Part shown: positions 17,728 through 26,872 of the stretch, piece by piece
Numbering within the stretch: position 1 is the first letter of the stretch
Layout of the letters: every line of letters begins with the position of its first letter
Assembly: GCA_024694565.1 (NCBI GenBank)
Contig: JAILJR010000211.1
Span: 1-59,579, forward strand
Direction of reading: 5' to 3'
DNA length: 59,579 bases
Origin: Butyrivibrio sp.
GTDB taxonomy: Bacteria > Bacillota > Clostridia > Lachnospirales > Lachnospiraceae
Notes under the pieces: model-generated
What the model was told of the DNA's origin: nothing
The model's database searches: none
Seen by the model: the letters and a program-made list of their open reading frames with translations, nothing else
Translations under genes and position numbers: made by a program

Positions 17728-18519
17728 ATGAAATCACCTGCTGCGATTTCAACCTGCTATGAAACTGCCGGAACAGCCAAGACCAAAATGTCGTTTGGAA
17801 AGACATTTCTCCTTGGTATACTTGCCGGTGCATTTATTGCGCTTGGCGGCCTTGGCAGTCAGATTGCTTCGGTTTATGCTGCCAATCCCTCTTCCGCCAG
17901 ACTTGTAAGTTCTATAGTCTTTCCAATAGGACTGTTTATGGTGCTTATCGGAGGTGCTGAGCTCTTTACAGGGAACTGTCTTATAATCATTCCCGTTTTA
18001 TCCGGCAAGGCTTCGGTTGGCGGAATGCTAAGGAACTGGGCAATAGTTTATTTGGGTAATATGGTGGGCGGATTTATTATCGCTTTGCTTGCAACTTTTT
18101 CGCACACCTATGGTTTTGACGACGGAAAGCTTGTGGATGCAGTCATCCACACCGCCGTTGTCAAATCAAATATCTCTTTTACTGATGGACTCCTCAGGGG
18201 AATTCTTTGCAATATTCTTGTATGCATGGCTGTCTGGTGTTCCTTTGCAGCGGATGAGATCGCGGGAAAAGTGCTTGCTCTCTGGTTTCCGGTTATGCTC
18301 TTTATCATCTGCGGCTTTGAACACAGTGTAGCTAATATGTACTTCATCCCGGCAGGACTACTGACCTCTTTTGTCTACGGAGTTCCCACCGGGGAGCTAT
18401 CCCTCTTTGGTTTCTTTGTGACAAATCTTATTCCCGTCACAATCGGCAATATAATAGGAGGAAGCGTTTTCGTCGGTGCCACGTATTACACCGTCTATCT
18501 TAAAAAGGCTTCAAGATAA
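17728..18519 (+). CDS. Formate/nitrite (FNT) family channel
   Basis: This 263-residue membrane protein has six hydrophobic helices and the FNT signatures GAFIALGG near the first helix and GAELFTGNCL in the second, followed by the conserved NxxGG-type loop (YLGNMVGGFI). FNT proteins are pentameric channels for small monovalent anions such as formate, nitrite or hydrosulfide; in fermenting Lachnospiraceae formate efflux is a likely role. The SD AAAGGAGG precedes the ATG. It is transcribed alone, with a terminator at 18535. The final specificity cannot be read from sequence. Confidence 0.93.
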   Translation: MKSPAAISTCYETAGTAKTKMSFGKTFLLGILAGAFIALGGLGSQIASVYAANPSSARLVSSIVFPIGLFMVLIGGAELFTGNCLIIIPVLSGKASVGGMLRNWAIVYLGNMVGGFIIALLATFSHTYGFDDGKLVDAVIHTAVVKSNISFTDGLLRGILCNILVCMAVWCSFAADEIAGKVLALWFPVMLFIICGFEHSVANMYFIPAGLLTSFVYGVPTGELSLFGFFVTNLIPVTIGNIIGGSVFVGATYYTVYLKKASR

Positions 18520-18534
18520 CCCTTCATTATAAAA

Positions 18535-18580
18535 AAGAATCGATGTCTCATCTTTGATGGCACCGATTCTTTTTTTCATT
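18535..18580 (+). terminator. Terminator after the FNT gene
   Basis: The stem AAAGAATCG / CGATTCTTT with a 20-base loop is followed by TTTTTTCATTTTTT. It begins 15 bases after the stop codon. Confidence 0.75.
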
Positions 18581-18630
18581 TTTTTATAGAAATATAATAC
18601 TTTTTTACAACTGAGTTTATAATCATCCCT

Positions 18631-18636
18631 TATAAT
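18631..18636 (+). promoter_or_regulatory. Candidate -10 box for the secreted-protein gene
   Basis: TATAAT stands 42 bases before the ATG; a second TATAAT occurs at 18618. Neither has a good -35, so the exact promoter is uncertain. Confidence 0.35.
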
Positions 18637-18678
18637 AGCACTACAAGCTGTTAATGTATCTTCAGGAAGGGGGTTCAA

Positions 18679-19260
18679 ATGATGAAGGCGATCAATATCA
18701 GTAACCGTAAAACAAGAGGAATTATCAAAGCAATTCTGGCATTTGCACTGTTCGTCACAATAGCTGTATTTATGAGCAGCAATGCTCTCGCTGCATCTTT
18801 ACCTGACAGGGACGGTTTCAAGGACAGCACCGTCATCAAGAAACAGGGTTATACAATTTCAATCCCCACATACTGGGAATCAGATATCGATGAAGCAAGT
18901 GAATACCGCGCTTATTGTAATGATGATGCTTTCGCTATGATCATTATTGATATATATGATGAAATGACCGGTGTATCCTTCAAGGATGATAAGCAGCGTG
19001 ATCTTTTCGTCAACTCCGTTATAACTGAGATCGACAGCAGCGGCAAGCTGCAGGAGTCAAGCTACAAGAAGTTCGGCAATCTCGAAGGCGCATATTCTGT
19101 ATTTAATTTCTCCATGGAGGGAATAGACTTCAAGGGCACAATGTTTGCAGCAATTGATGGCGACTATTGCTACTGCTTCATGCTCGCCGAGGATGAAAAG
19201 GACAACAAATACGACTATCAGCCCGACTTCTTCAAGGTTATCAAATCCGCCAAGAAGTGA
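18679..19260 (+). CDS. Small secreted protein of unknown function
   Basis: This 193-residue protein has a clear signal peptide: basic N-region, hydrophobic core (IKAILAFALFVTIAVFMSS) and the cleavage site ALA-A near residue 37. The mature part (~155 residues) alternates beta strands with acidic, aromatic-rich turns (YTISIPTYWESDIDEASEY) and resembles by eye the small secreted beta-rich domains that read a short polypeptide on the cell surface, but I do not recognise a family. GGAAGGGGG precedes two consecutive ATGs, either of which could be used. It is monocistronic, flanked by terminators at 18535 and 19291. Confidence 0.85.
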   Translation: MMKAINISNRKTRGIIKAILAFALFVTIAVFMSSNALAASLPDRDGFKDSTVIKKQGYTISIPTYWESDIDEASEYRAYCNDDAFAMIIIDIYDEMTGVSFKDDKQRDLFVNSVITEIDSSGKLQESSYKKFGNLEGAYSVFNFSMEGIDFKGTMFAAIDGDYCYCFMLAEDEKDNKYDYQPDFFKVIKSAKK

Positions 19261-19290
19261 TCTTTAGGAGAATTTCATACAGACGCTTAT

Positions 19291-19340
19291 AAGGGGCCGT
19301 AGCACTTAAAAAAGTGCGCGGCCCCTTTTGAATGTATTTT
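19291..19340 (+). terminator. Terminator after the secreted-protein gene
   Basis: A GC-rich stem AAGGGGCCGTAGCACTT (19291-19307) pairs with AAGTGCGCGGCCCCTT (19312-19327), followed by a T-rich tail. It starts 31 bases after the stop. Confidence 0.8.
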
Positions 19341-19350
19341 TTGGTACGAA

Positions 19351-19389
19351 GTTTGTTGTACTATATGCACAGCCACAGCTGACCGGGCG
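19351..19389. repeat. Right-arm remnant of a type A element
   Basis: TTGTACTATATGCACAGCC matches the A right arm (TTGTGCAATATGCACAGCC), followed by a degenerate C-like tail ending GGGCGAC. There is no core or left arm. Confidence 0.5.
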
Positions 19390-19394
19390 ACTTA

Positions 19395-20165
19395 TCAATG
19401 CGAATATGACTTTGCCTTCTGCTGCTCAAAAAAATCATCAATATTTGCAATGAGCTGCGCCGGCGGCATTGTTTTTAAGAGGTATTTTTCCGGTTTAAGC
19501 GAAAGTACCTGCATGACACTCTCTCTGTCACTCTTGACCGTCAGAAACATTACCGGAATACTGCTGGTCTCCGGTTCACTTCTAAGCATGGACAGCACCT
19601 GCGGACCTGTTGTCACAGGCATCTCATAATCCAGAAGAATCAGGTCCACCTTGTTTTTTGCAAGAAATGTGATTGCAGACATTCCGGAATTGACCATAAA
19701 TACCTGATATTTTTCAGAAAGCCAGTTCTTTATGGTACGAAGCATGGTGCCATCATCATCCACCACAAGTATCCTCTTTTTCTGAAGCCTTAATACCTCA
19801 TTTTCTACCACTGCCCCCATCTGACTTCCCAGCTCCTTCACATTGACAGGTCTTACAAAGGTCGCAGCCACCCGATCCCTGGAGATCATGGAAAAGATCT
19901 TTGAGGTCTCTTCAGCAGAACCGATTATGCTGATAGAAATATCATCCTCCACGGACTTATCCTTAAGGTAGACAAAAAAGTCCAGCATCTTATCAAGGTC
20001 ATCGATATAAATAAGATAGACGGATGGTCTGTTCTCAATCCGTTCAATCTGTGTCACATCAGGAGCTGCCTGAACAACCTCAAAACCCTCCTCCCTTAGT
20101 TCTTTTGCAATTGAAGTAACCATGAAGCTTTTTCCACCACCCACAAGTAGCACACGTTTTTCCAT
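19395..20165 (-). CDS. Dual receiver-domain protein without output domain
   Basis: This 256-residue protein is made of two receiver folds. The C-terminal one (~130-250) is canonical: acidic pair in ILVVDDDGTM, phospho-acceptor Asp in DLILLDYEMP, Thr in MFLTVK and Lys in YLLK. The N-terminal one (~1-118) keeps the fold (VLLVGGGKSF, YLIYIDDLDK, FVRPVN) but lacks the acidic pair and is probably a pseudo-receiver. There is no DNA-binding or enzymatic output, so it may act by protein-protein contact, as CheY- or DivK-like proteins do. The RBS AAAGG lies directly after the palindromic element's C module. No cognate kinase is adjacent. Confidence 0.88.
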   Translation of the reverse strand: MEKRVLLVGGGKSFMVTSIAKELREEGFEVVQAAPDVTQIERIENRPSVYLIYIDDLDKMLDFFVYLKDKSVEDDISISIIGSAEETSKIFSMISRDRVAATFVRPVNVKELGSQMGAVVENEVLRLQKKRILVVDDDGTMLRTIKNWLSEKYQVFMVNSGMSAITFLAKNKVDLILLDYEMPVTTGPQVLSMLRSEPETSSIPVMFLTVKSDRESVMQVLSLKPEKYLLKTMPPAQLIANIDDFFEQQKAKSYSH

Positions 20166-20185
20166 ATCTTTATGCCTTTCATCCT

Positions 20186-20510
20186 ATGAGTCGCCCGACA
20201 AAAGCTCACCAGTCCGGCCCCGACTGTGCATATTGTACAATCACTTCGGGCACGTTTTCGCTCCTTTCGCTTCGTAGCGGTACTAAGGCACCAAAATACG
20301 GTGCCTTAGTACCGACGAGCTCATAGGGCTTCTCAGCCTCCTGTGCATATTGTACAATCACTTCGGGTACGCATTCGCCCCTTTCGCTTCGTAGCGGTAC
20401 TAAGCTCGAAAATACCTCGCCAAGTACCGACGAGCTCATAGGACCTCTCAGCCTCTTGTGCAATATGCACAGCCGGAGCCTGTCTTGCGAGCTTTTGTCG
20501 GCCAACTCAT
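20186..20510. repeat. Tandem double copy of the type A element flanked by inverted C modules
   Basis: Left C module (ATGAGTCGCCCGACAAAAGC..., from 20186) and right C module (ending GCCAACTCAT at 20510) are inverted copies that can pair. Between them are two head-to-tail A units (about 20222-20341 and 20342-20475), each with the GGGCACG/GGGTACG segment and the core. In the first unit the core is a perfect hairpin, CGGTACTAAGGCACC / GGTGCCTTAGTACCG (20278-20292, 20300-20314) with an AAAATAC loop. The first unit lacks its own right arm. The element fills the 364-base gap between divergent genes and ends 20 bases from each start codon. Confidence 0.85.
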
Positions 20511-20529
20511 CATATATGGGGGAAATCAT

Positions 20530-22605
20530 ATGAAAAAGAAATGGTTTATTAATGTATCAGTTACAGTTCTGGCGGCATCCATAATGCTCGCTGCGCCCGG
20601 GTGTGGGAACAGCGGCACAACAGATGGAGCCTCGAATGGTCAGTCACAACAGGTTGGAAGAAACCGGGATGACAAGAAAAAAGCTTCTGATGTAAAGCCG
20701 GATGAGACAGGGACAGAAGCAGAGTCAGAAGCGGTAGCAGAAGCAGAAGGTTCAGGATCGGCTAACGGATCAGATACCGAATCGGCTAACGGATCAGGTT
20801 CAGGATCGGCTAACAGATCAGATACCGGATCAGATGGAGATCTTTCTGAGAATAAGGCAGGAACCGGGGGGACAGATACTTCATCAAATACGGCAGGTGC
20901 TCAGGATTCATCTGCCTCCGGGGAAAAGGATGGAAATCAGGACTCATCGGCAGCTTCAGGAGATGGCCCAGGCTCGTCATCCGGTGGTAATTCGGTAAAG
21001 TCAGGCTCGTCATCCGGTGATAATTCGATAAAGTCAGGCTCGTCATCCGGCGGCAATCCGGCAAAGAAAAAAAGCAGCGGTGAAATCCCATCCGGTTCAG
21101 GAACTGATGCTGAAGATGCAAGGTCAGAGATGACGGATTATTTTTTATTCACCCTGTCAAAGGCTGCAAAGGCAGACTACGGGGACATCAGATATTATCT
21201 GGTTGACGATTTCGACAGGGATGGAAAGTATGAGGGCTTTTTCTATATCGGTAAGGATGTGGACCGGGATTTTGGTTCCTGTGATGGTGAGATCTGGTTT
21301 GTAAATGACAACGGATCGAAGAAGATACATGATGAGTTCAGCTTCGCGCTTAATAAGGACGGCAGTGTCTTCGGAATTATAGAGGGTGCGGACAAAAATT
21401 TCGTCACCTCTGTCGAGAGCTATGCAACGGATAACGTCACAAGGCTTTATTACACGGATGGCAGCGAATGCGTAGAATCGGCTGTTTCCGGGATTGGGAG
21501 TGCATTTGTTGATGATAGTACAGGGGACCTTATCATCACAGTCAGCGCTTATGATCAGTTCTGCGATTATTCGGCAGGTTCAGATGAGCCGATGTGGACA
21601 GGACATACCTGGAAACCCTACTATTTTTATTACAGCAGGAACACCGGTGACTTTGCGGAATACGGTGCTGAGTCTATTTCTGCAAAAGAGCTGAAGCAGT
21701 TCACGGGTGAAAACATACAGGGTGAATTGGAAAAAAGCGGCTATACACTGGGCGAGATCATAAAGAGGGACAACTGGATAGTCAACGTCAATTATTCAAA
21801 AACCACCAAAAACAAAGACGGGTCTAAATCCATAGAGTACGGCAACATAAATTACGACAGGCGAAGCAATGATTATCTGGAAGCAACAAGCGAGCCCGGT
21901 CCGGATATTTTTGCCTCAGATTTTGGAGGAACATATAAGCTGCAGATACTTGGAGGTGGGGATAAAAAGAGCTCATCTCTCCCTGACAAGGGCGGCGATG
22001 TATACGGCGTCTTTGTGATGTCAGCAAAAAAGCCAGAGCAGTGCATAGAGACAGAATCAAAGCTTTTTGATGCAGGCTTTGAAGACAATCTCCTGATATA
22101 TACGCCTGATTTTTCAGGGCTGAATCAGGAACCGTATTACAGCGTGTCAGTAGGACTTTTCAAAACGAAGAGCGAGGCTGAAAAAGTCCTTAAGGAAGTA
22201 AAAGCAAAGGGATTTTCGGATGCCTACGTCAAGCTGGCGGGAAAATATACAGGTGACAAGTACCTGTATACCATGACCGGTACAGAAGGAATTGAGATTC
22301 TGAAGGACTGCGTGATTCTGCATGATGTCGATGTTTCTCTGCAGTATCCCGTGGGCAGTGAAAATAGCAGGATGGATCTTTACGTCTACAAGGACGCGGT
22401 ATTTAACAAGGATGCAGATCTTGACTCCTTCGCCAATTATGAAAAGGGTGACACACCCTACAAATGGATTGTAAAGAACTACAATCTGGAAAAGAACGAC
22501 ACGGATAAGTACCTCGCAAATGGTCCCGCTCTTTCAGGAGTATTTAAAGTGAGCATCGAGGAAGATAAGATTACCGACTACTACGGCAGCTACTGGTGGG
22601 ACTGA
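20530..22605 (+). CDS. Lipoprotein with Ser/Gly/Asp-rich linker and SPOR-like domain
   Basis: This 691-residue lipoprotein starts at the ATG at 20530, behind GGGGGAAATCAT; an upstream in-frame ATG lies inside the repeat element. The signal ends in a lipobox LAAPGC, so it is lipid-anchored outside the membrane. Residues ~30-195 are a low-complexity linker with imperfect repeats (SGSANGSDTESANGSG; KSGSSSGDNSIKSGSSSGGN). The C-terminal half is folded, and residues ~510-580 (EPYYSVSVGLFKTKSEAEKV...AKGFSDAYVKLAG) resemble a SPOR domain, which in other proteins binds denuded septal peptidoglycan. The function of the rest is unknown. The linker length suggests reach across the wall. Confidence 0.85.
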   Translation: MKKKWFINVSVTVLAASIMLAAPGCGNSGTTDGASNGQSQQVGRNRDDKKKASDVKPDETGTEAESEAVAEAEGSGSANGSDTESANGSGSGSANRSDTGSDGDLSENKAGTGGTDTSSNTAGAQDSSASGEKDGNQDSSAASGDGPGSSSGGNSVKSGSSSGDNSIKSGSSSGGNPAKKKSSGEIPSGSGTDAEDARSEMTDYFLFTLSKAAKADYGDIRYYLVDDFDRDGKYEGFFYIGKDVDRDFGSCDGEIWFVNDNGSKKIHDEFSFALNKDGSVFGIIEGADKNFVTSVESYATDNVTRLYYTDGSECVESAVSGIGSAFVDDSTGDLIITVSAYDQFCDYSAGSDEPMWTGHTWKPYYFYYSRNTGDFAEYGAESISAKELKQFTGENIQGELEKSGYTLGEIIKRDNWIVNVNYSKTTKNKDGSKSIEYGNINYDRRSNDYLEATSEPGPDIFASDFGGTYKLQILGGGDKKSSSLPDKGGDVYGVFVMSAKKPEQCIETESKLFDAGFEDNLLIYTPDFSGLNQEPYYSVSVGLFKTKSEAEKVLKEVKAKGFSDAYVKLAGKYTGDKYLYTMTGTEGIEILKDCVILHDVDVSLQYPVGSENSRMDLYVYKDAVFNKDADLDSFANYEKGDTPYKWIVKNYNLEKNDTDKYLANGPALSGVFKVSIEEDKITDYYGSYWWD

Positions 22606-22685
22606 TTACCTGAGGCTGCGGAACGGACCTGTGGCTGATTTTCTCCGCTTTCCATCACTTTTTTATGCAAAAATGCCGCAATACA

Positions 22686-22727
22686 TTGACATTCAGCCAT
22701 ATATATAATACGCTAGTGTCCTAGCGT
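22686..22727 (+). promoter_or_regulatory. Promoter and overlapping dyad of the HU gene
   Basis: TTGACA (22686-22691) is 17 bases from TACGCT (22709-22714). The inverted repeat ACGCTAG-N4-CTAGCGT (22710-22727) overlaps the -10, an operator-like position. The regulator is unknown. Confidence 0.55.
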
Positions 22728-22758
22728 TTAAAAAACTTATGAGGAGGTGTAATTTAGG

Positions 22759-23034
22759 ATGAACAAAGTAGAACTTATTGATGCAGTTGCAAAAGAGAGC
22801 GGTCTTTCCAAGAAGGATGCCGGCAAGGCAGTTGATGCCATCGTATCTGCAGTGTCAAATGAGCTCAAGGAGAACGGCAAGGTTCAGCTTGTAGGCTTTG
22901 GAACATTTGAGGTAGGTAAGAGAGCAGCCAGAAAGGGCAAGAACCCTCAGACCGGTGAAGAAATCGAGATCCCTGCTTCCGTAGTTCCCAAGTTCAAACC
23001 AGGCAAGGCACTTAAGGATATCGTTAATAAGTAA
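22759..23034 (+). CDS. hup: HU family DNA-binding protein
   Basis: This 91-residue protein has the full HU fold: helical dimerisation part ([20 protein letters not shown]), beta arm with the conserved GFGTFEV and [13 protein letters not shown] segment, and the closing [11 protein letters not shown]. It bends and compacts DNA non-specifically as a homodimer in the nucleoid. The SD GAGGAGGTG precedes the ATG, fitting high expression. It is monocistronic with a strong terminator. Confidence 0.97.
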   Translation: MNKVELIDAVAKESGLSKKDAGKAVDAIVSAVSNELKENGKVQLVGFGTFEVGKRAARKGKNPQTGEEIEIPASVVPKFKPGKALKDIVNK

Positions 23035-23066
23035 TAATAAGCGAACACTATAGTGGTTACAGGATT

Positions 23067-23099
23067 AAAGAGACGGACACAACGACCGTCTCTTTTTAT
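23067..23099 (+). terminator. Terminator of the HU gene
   Basis: A 10-bp perfect stem AAAGAGACGG / CCGTCTCTTT is followed by TTAT. Immediately after it a second small hairpin GTGCGCC-CGAC-GGCGCAC (23100-23117) occurs. Confidence 0.85.
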
Positions 23100-23245
23100 G
23101 TGCGCCCGACGGCGCACGTTTCCCTACTCTTGTTACTATTAACAGTTCATTCGGCCACCTGACTTTACTCCGCTGCACATACGCCCGCTATATCCTGCAT
23201 CTCTCAGGCTTTTTGCAGAGAGAATTGTAACCACAACATTATTTC

Positions 23246-23285
23246 ATGAGTTGCCGGACTGGTGAGCTTTTGTCGGGCGACTCAT
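23246..23285. repeat. Solo C module
   Basis: ATGAGTTGCCGGAC at the left and GAGCTTTTGTCGGGCGACTCAT at the right form a short palindrome whose ends pair. This is the C module seen at the edges of type A elements, here without core. The rest of 23118-23300 shows no gene. Confidence 0.65.
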
Positions 23286-23314
23286 ACTTATTATGGTCGG
23301 TCCTTTTGCTGCAC

Positions 23315-23367
23315 TGGACAAAAAACGTTTTCCAAATTATACTGAAATGTATGGAAAACGATTTCCA
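23315..23367 (+). promoter_or_regulatory. Promoter and two operators of the LacI-family gene
   Basis: TGGACA (23315-23320) and TATACT (23338-23343) are separated by 17 bases. Operator O1 (AAAACGTTTTCC, centred 23326/27) lies in the spacer. Operator O2 (TGGAAAACGATTTCCA, 23352-23367) lies just past the -10. Both fit the CG-centred palindromes bound by LacI-family repressors, so autoregulation is likely. Confidence 0.75.
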
Positions 23368-23384
23368 TAGAACCGGAGGATAAA

Positions 23385-24374
23385 ATGGTTTCAATAAAGG
23401 ATGTGGCAAGAGAGGCCGGAGTTGCAATTTCCACGGTTTCCAAGGTCCTGAATAACTACCCGAATGTAAGTGAGGCGACGCGAAGCAAGGTCATGGATGT
23501 TGTTGATCGTCTGGGTTTTGTTCCGAATGCTGTGGCAGCCAGTCTTTCGTCGAAGAGAACAGGAAGGGTGGCGCTTCTTCTAAAGCTTAACCTAAGGACC
23601 CAGGCGGGTGACGAGATCAACATGCAGTACATAGCAGGCGCCGTACACCGGGCCAAAGAGCTGTCGCTGGACGTCATAACCGTGTTCACCTCTATGCTTG
23701 AGGACATGACGGCGGATGAGGTGACGAGCTATTTCGAGTCGCAGGGTATAAAGGGAATAATAGTATATGGTCTTACCAAAAAGGACAGCGTCATCCACGA
23801 GATCATAGAATCAGGCGCCTTCAAGATGGTGGTGATTGATGCTCCCATGGTAAACTGCACGACATCATCAGTGGGAATAGACCACAGACAGGCTCAGATA
23901 GATGTCGCCCAAAAGACCATAGCGGAGAATAAAAGCAAAAAAGTTCTTTACATTTCAGGAGAAAAAATCGGCTATGTGACCGATGAACGTCTTGATGGAA
24001 TTGAGGAGCTGTGCGCAGAGAAGAAGATCAAGCTCTCCGTAAAGTGCGGGGACTTCTCGGAGCTAAAGGCCAGGGAGATAACGCAGAAGTTTGCAAAGAG
24101 GTATGACTGCGTTGTCTGTGCATCGGACCTTATGGCAATCGGCGCGATGAAGGCACTTATCGACATGGATATCTTCCGCCCTGTATGCGGATTTGACGGC
24201 ATAATCCTGATGGGCTATGTAGGGAAGCAGATGAACACGGTCAAGCAGGACTTTGTGAAGATCTCAGAGGAAGCTCTCGATGAGCTAAGCCGCCTGATGC
24301 AGGGAGAAGAGGGAAGAACTGTGACGGTTCCACATTCCATCGTGCGTATGGAATATGAGGATATCATAGTGTAA
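23385..24374 (+). CDS. LacI-family transcriptional regulator of glycogen phosphorylase
   Basis: This 329-residue regulator has the N-terminal helix-turn-helix and hinge typical of LacI (IKDVAREAGVAISTVSKVLN, residues 4-23; hinge helix near PNAVAASLSSKR) and a periplasmic-binding-protein-like sensor domain (~60-329). The SD CCGGAGGA lies before the ATG. Two CG-centred operators overlap its own promoter and two identical-type operators overlap the promoter of the downstream phosphorylase. The expected role is repression of alpha-glucan breakdown until a sugar ligand binds. The effector cannot be deduced; maltose-type sugars are a reasonable guess from the neighbour. Confidence 0.93.
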   Translation: MVSIKDVAREAGVAISTVSKVLNNYPNVSEATRSKVMDVVDRLGFVPNAVAASLSSKRTGRVALLLKLNLRTQAGDEINMQYIAGAVHRAKELSLDVITVFTSMLEDMTADEVTSYFESQGIKGIIVYGLTKKDSVIHEIIESGAFKMVVIDAPMVNCTTSSVGIDHRQAQIDVAQKTIAENKSKKVLYISGEKIGYVTDERLDGIEELCAEKKIKLSVKCGDFSELKAREITQKFAKRYDCVVCASDLMAIGAMKALIDMDIFRPVCGFDGIILMGYVGKQMNTVKQDFVKISEEALDELSRLMQGEEGRTVTVPHSIVRMEYEDIIV

Positions 24375-24409
24375 ATGCGGGTAATACTAAAAAAATGTAA
24401 AAATAATAC

Positions 24410-24467
24410 TTGCAGAAAACGTTTTCCTGTGTTAATGTAATTACATCAAATAAAAGAAAACGTTTTC
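24410..24467 (+). promoter_or_regulatory. Promoter and two operators of glycogen phosphorylase
   Basis: TTGCAG (24410-24415) and TAATGT (24433-24438) are 17 bases apart. Perfect 12-bp dyads GAAAACGTTTTC occur at 24415-24426 (in the spacer) and 24456-24467 (about 41 bp further, past the start site). The geometry copies that of the LacI gene promoter. Confidence 0.75.
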
Positions 24468-24517
24468 CGAAAAAATCGGAAGTGAATAGTATTTAATGTT
24501 CAGAGAGGAGTAATACA

Positions 24518-26827
24518 ATGTCAAAGCACACTAACATGCAACGCGACGTACTTGTTCTTAATCTGGAGGAACAGCTTGAGGAGCTGGCCAATGACAAGTT
24601 TGGCAAGTCCTTCAAGGAGCTTACCAATCAGGAGACCTACTATGTTCTTCTTGAGATGACAACCAGGCTTATGGATGTTGCAGAAGTTTACAACGGAGAG
24701 AAGAAGGTCTATTACATTTCAATGGAATTTCTGATCGGCAAGCTTCTTTCAAATAATCTCATCAACTTAAGGGTCTACGACAACGTGAAGGCCATTCTTG
24801 ACAAGAACGGCAAGAGCCTTGCACAGATCGAGGAGTGTGAGCCGGAGCCGTCTCTTGGCAACGGAGGCCTTGGCAGACTTGCCGCATGCTTCCTTGATTC
24901 AATTGCCACCCTTGGAATGGCCGGCGAGGGCATCGGTCTTAATTATCACTTCGGTCTTTTTAAGCAGGTTTTCAAGGATCATCTCCAGACTGCTGAAAAG
25001 AACGACTGGATCGAGTCACAGTCATGGCTTGAGAAGACAGACACGACCTTCGATGTTTCTTTTGGCAAAAAGAAGGTGGTTTCACGTCTGTATAATATGA
25101 ATGTTGTGGGCTATGACACAGGCGTCAACAAACTGCGTCTCTTTGATATTGAATCGGTTGATGAGAGTCTTGTAAAGAAGGGCATCAGCTTTGACAAGAA
25201 AGAGATAGAAAAGAACCTGACTCTTTTCCTCTATCCCGATGATTCGGACAAGGATGGAAACCTTTTGCGTATTTACCAGGAGTACTTCCTTGTTGCAAAT
25301 GCAGCGCAGCTGATCCTCAGGGAGCAGAAGGAGCGCCAGTACGATCTGCGCGAGCTCTACAAGCACGCAGTTATTCAGATCAATGACACACATCCTACAA
25401 TGATAATTCCTGAGCTCATCAGGATCCTTGTGGAGGAAAAAGCTTTTTCTATGGATGAGGCAATCGATGTTGTGAGCAAGACCTGTGCCTACACCAACCA
25501 CACAATCCTCGCGGAGGCTCTTGAGAAGTGGCCTCTTGAGTACCTTGAGCAGGTTGTTCCGCAGCTTGTTCCTTACATCAGGGAGCTTGACAAGAGGATC
25601 AGGGCAAAGTACAAGAACCCTGCTGTTCAGATCATCGACAAGGATAAGAAGGTCCATATGGCCTACATTGACATCCACTACGGATTTTCAATCAACGGCG
25701 TTGCGGCCATTCACACTGAGATCTTAAAGAACAGCGAGCTGAACGATTTCTACAAGCTCTATCCTGAGAAGTTCAACAACAAGACAAACGGCATCACCTT
25801 CCGCAGATGGCTTCTTTCCTGCAATCATCCGCTCTCTGATTTCCTTTCAAGGACAATTGGCGACGGATTCAAGAAGGATGCACTTAAGCTTGAGAAGCTT
25901 CTTGACCACATCGATGACCCGGCGGCACTGGATGAGATTGAAGTCATCAAGATGACCAAGAAAAAAGAGCTCTGCGAGTACCTGAAGAAGCATGAGAATG
26001 TGGATATCGATCCCAATTCCATTTTTGATATCCAGGTAAAGAGGCTTCATGAGTACAAGAGACAGCAGATGAATGCTCTTTACATAATACACAAGTACCT
26101 TGAGATAAAGGGCGGTAAAAAGCCTGCAAGACCCCTTACCTTCATCTTTGGTGCAAAGGCAGCACCTGCTTATGTTACAGCAAAGGATATAATCCACCTG
26201 CTTCTTGTTCTCGAGGAGATAATCAACAACGATCCTGATGTAAATAAGTACATGAAGGTCGTAATGGTTGAGAACTACAATGTGAGCTATGCAGAGAGAC
26301 TCATTCCTGCATGTGATGTTTCTGAGCAGATCTCCCTTGCATCCAAGGAGGCATCAGGAACCGGCAACATGAAGTTCATGCTCAACGGAGCTGTGACCCT
26401 TGGAACAGATGATGGTGCAAATGTTGAGATACATGAGCTTGTGGGTGATGACAACATTTACATCTTTGGTGCCAGCGCCGAAGAGGTTATCGGACATTAC
26501 AAGAAGGCTGACTATGTGGCAAAGGACTACTACAAGAAGAGTCCGGTGATCAAGGCAGCAGTTGACTTTATTACCGGCAAGGAGTGCCTGAAGGTCGGTC
26601 ACAAGGAGAATCTTGAAAGGCTTCACAAGGAGCTCATAAACAAGGACTGGTTCATGACACTCATGGATCTTGAAGACTATATTGAGAAGAAGGATCAGAT
26701 CTTTGCAGACTATGAGGATCGCGACAAGTGGAAGAGGATGATGCTCACCAATATTGCAAAGGCGGGGTATTTCTCATCCGACAGGACCATCAACGAGTAC
26801 AATAAGGATATCTGGCATCTAAACTAA
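24518..26827 (+). CDS. glgP: Glycogen/starch/alpha-glucan phosphorylase
   Basis: This 769-residue enzyme releases glucose-1-phosphate from alpha-1,4-glucan using phosphate and pyridoxal phosphate. The PLP-binding lysine is Lys619 in [15 protein letters not shown], and the active-site [16 protein letters not shown] and [12 protein letters not shown] motifs are present. It is a little shorter than many bacterial homologues (about 800). The SD GAGAGGAG precedes the ATG. It lies directly after a LacI-family regulator and has matching operators in its promoter, so it belongs to that regulon. In Lachnospiraceae it would mobilise stored glycogen or cytoplasmic maltodextrins. Confidence 0.96.
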   Translation: MSKHTNMQRDVLVLNLEEQLEELANDKFGKSFKELTNQETYYVLLEMTTRLMDVAEVYNGEKKVYYISMEFLIGKLLSNNLINLRVYDNVKAILDKNGKSLAQIEECEPEPSLGNGGLGRLAACFLDSIATLGMAGEGIGLNYHFGLFKQVFKDHLQTAEKNDWIESQSWLEKTDTTFDVSFGKKKVVSRLYNMNVVGYDTGVNKLRLFDIESVDESLVKKGISFDKKEIEKNLTLFLYPDDSDKDGNLLRIYQEYFLVANAAQLILREQKERQYDLRELYKHAVIQINDTHPTMIIPELIRILVEEKAFSMDEAIDVVSKTCAYTNHTILAEALEKWPLEYLEQVVPQLVPYIRELDKRIRAKYKNPAVQIIDKDKKVHMAYIDIHYGFSINGVAAIHTEILKNSELNDFYKLYPEKFNNKTNGITFRRWLLSCNHPLSDFLSRTIGDGFKKDALKLEKLLDHIDDPAALDEIEVIKMTKKKELCEYLKKHENVDIDPNSIFDIQVKRLHEYKRQQMNALYIIHKYLEIKGGKKPARPLTFIFGAKAAPAYVTAKDIIHLLLVLEEIINNDPDVNKYMKVVMVENYNVSYAERLIPACDVSEQISLASKEASGTGNMKFMLNGAVTLGTDDGANVEIHELVGDDNIYIFGASAEEVIGHYKKADYVAKDYYKKSPVIKAAVDFITGKECLKVGHKENLERLHKELINKDWFMTLMDLEDYIEKKDQIFADYEDRDKWKRMMLTNIAKAGYFSSDRTINEYNKDIWHLN

Positions 26828-26872
26828 GGGGCAATTTTATTTTTGCCCGCAGTGAGTCATAATTTTGGGTTT

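Noticed and set aside
20206-20529. 107-codon minus-strand frame with an internal repeated peptide (VPLRSERSENVPEVIVQY)
   Set aside because: It is the translation of the tandem palindromic element. The peptide repeat comes from the DNA repeat, there is no SD, and other copies do not keep the frame.
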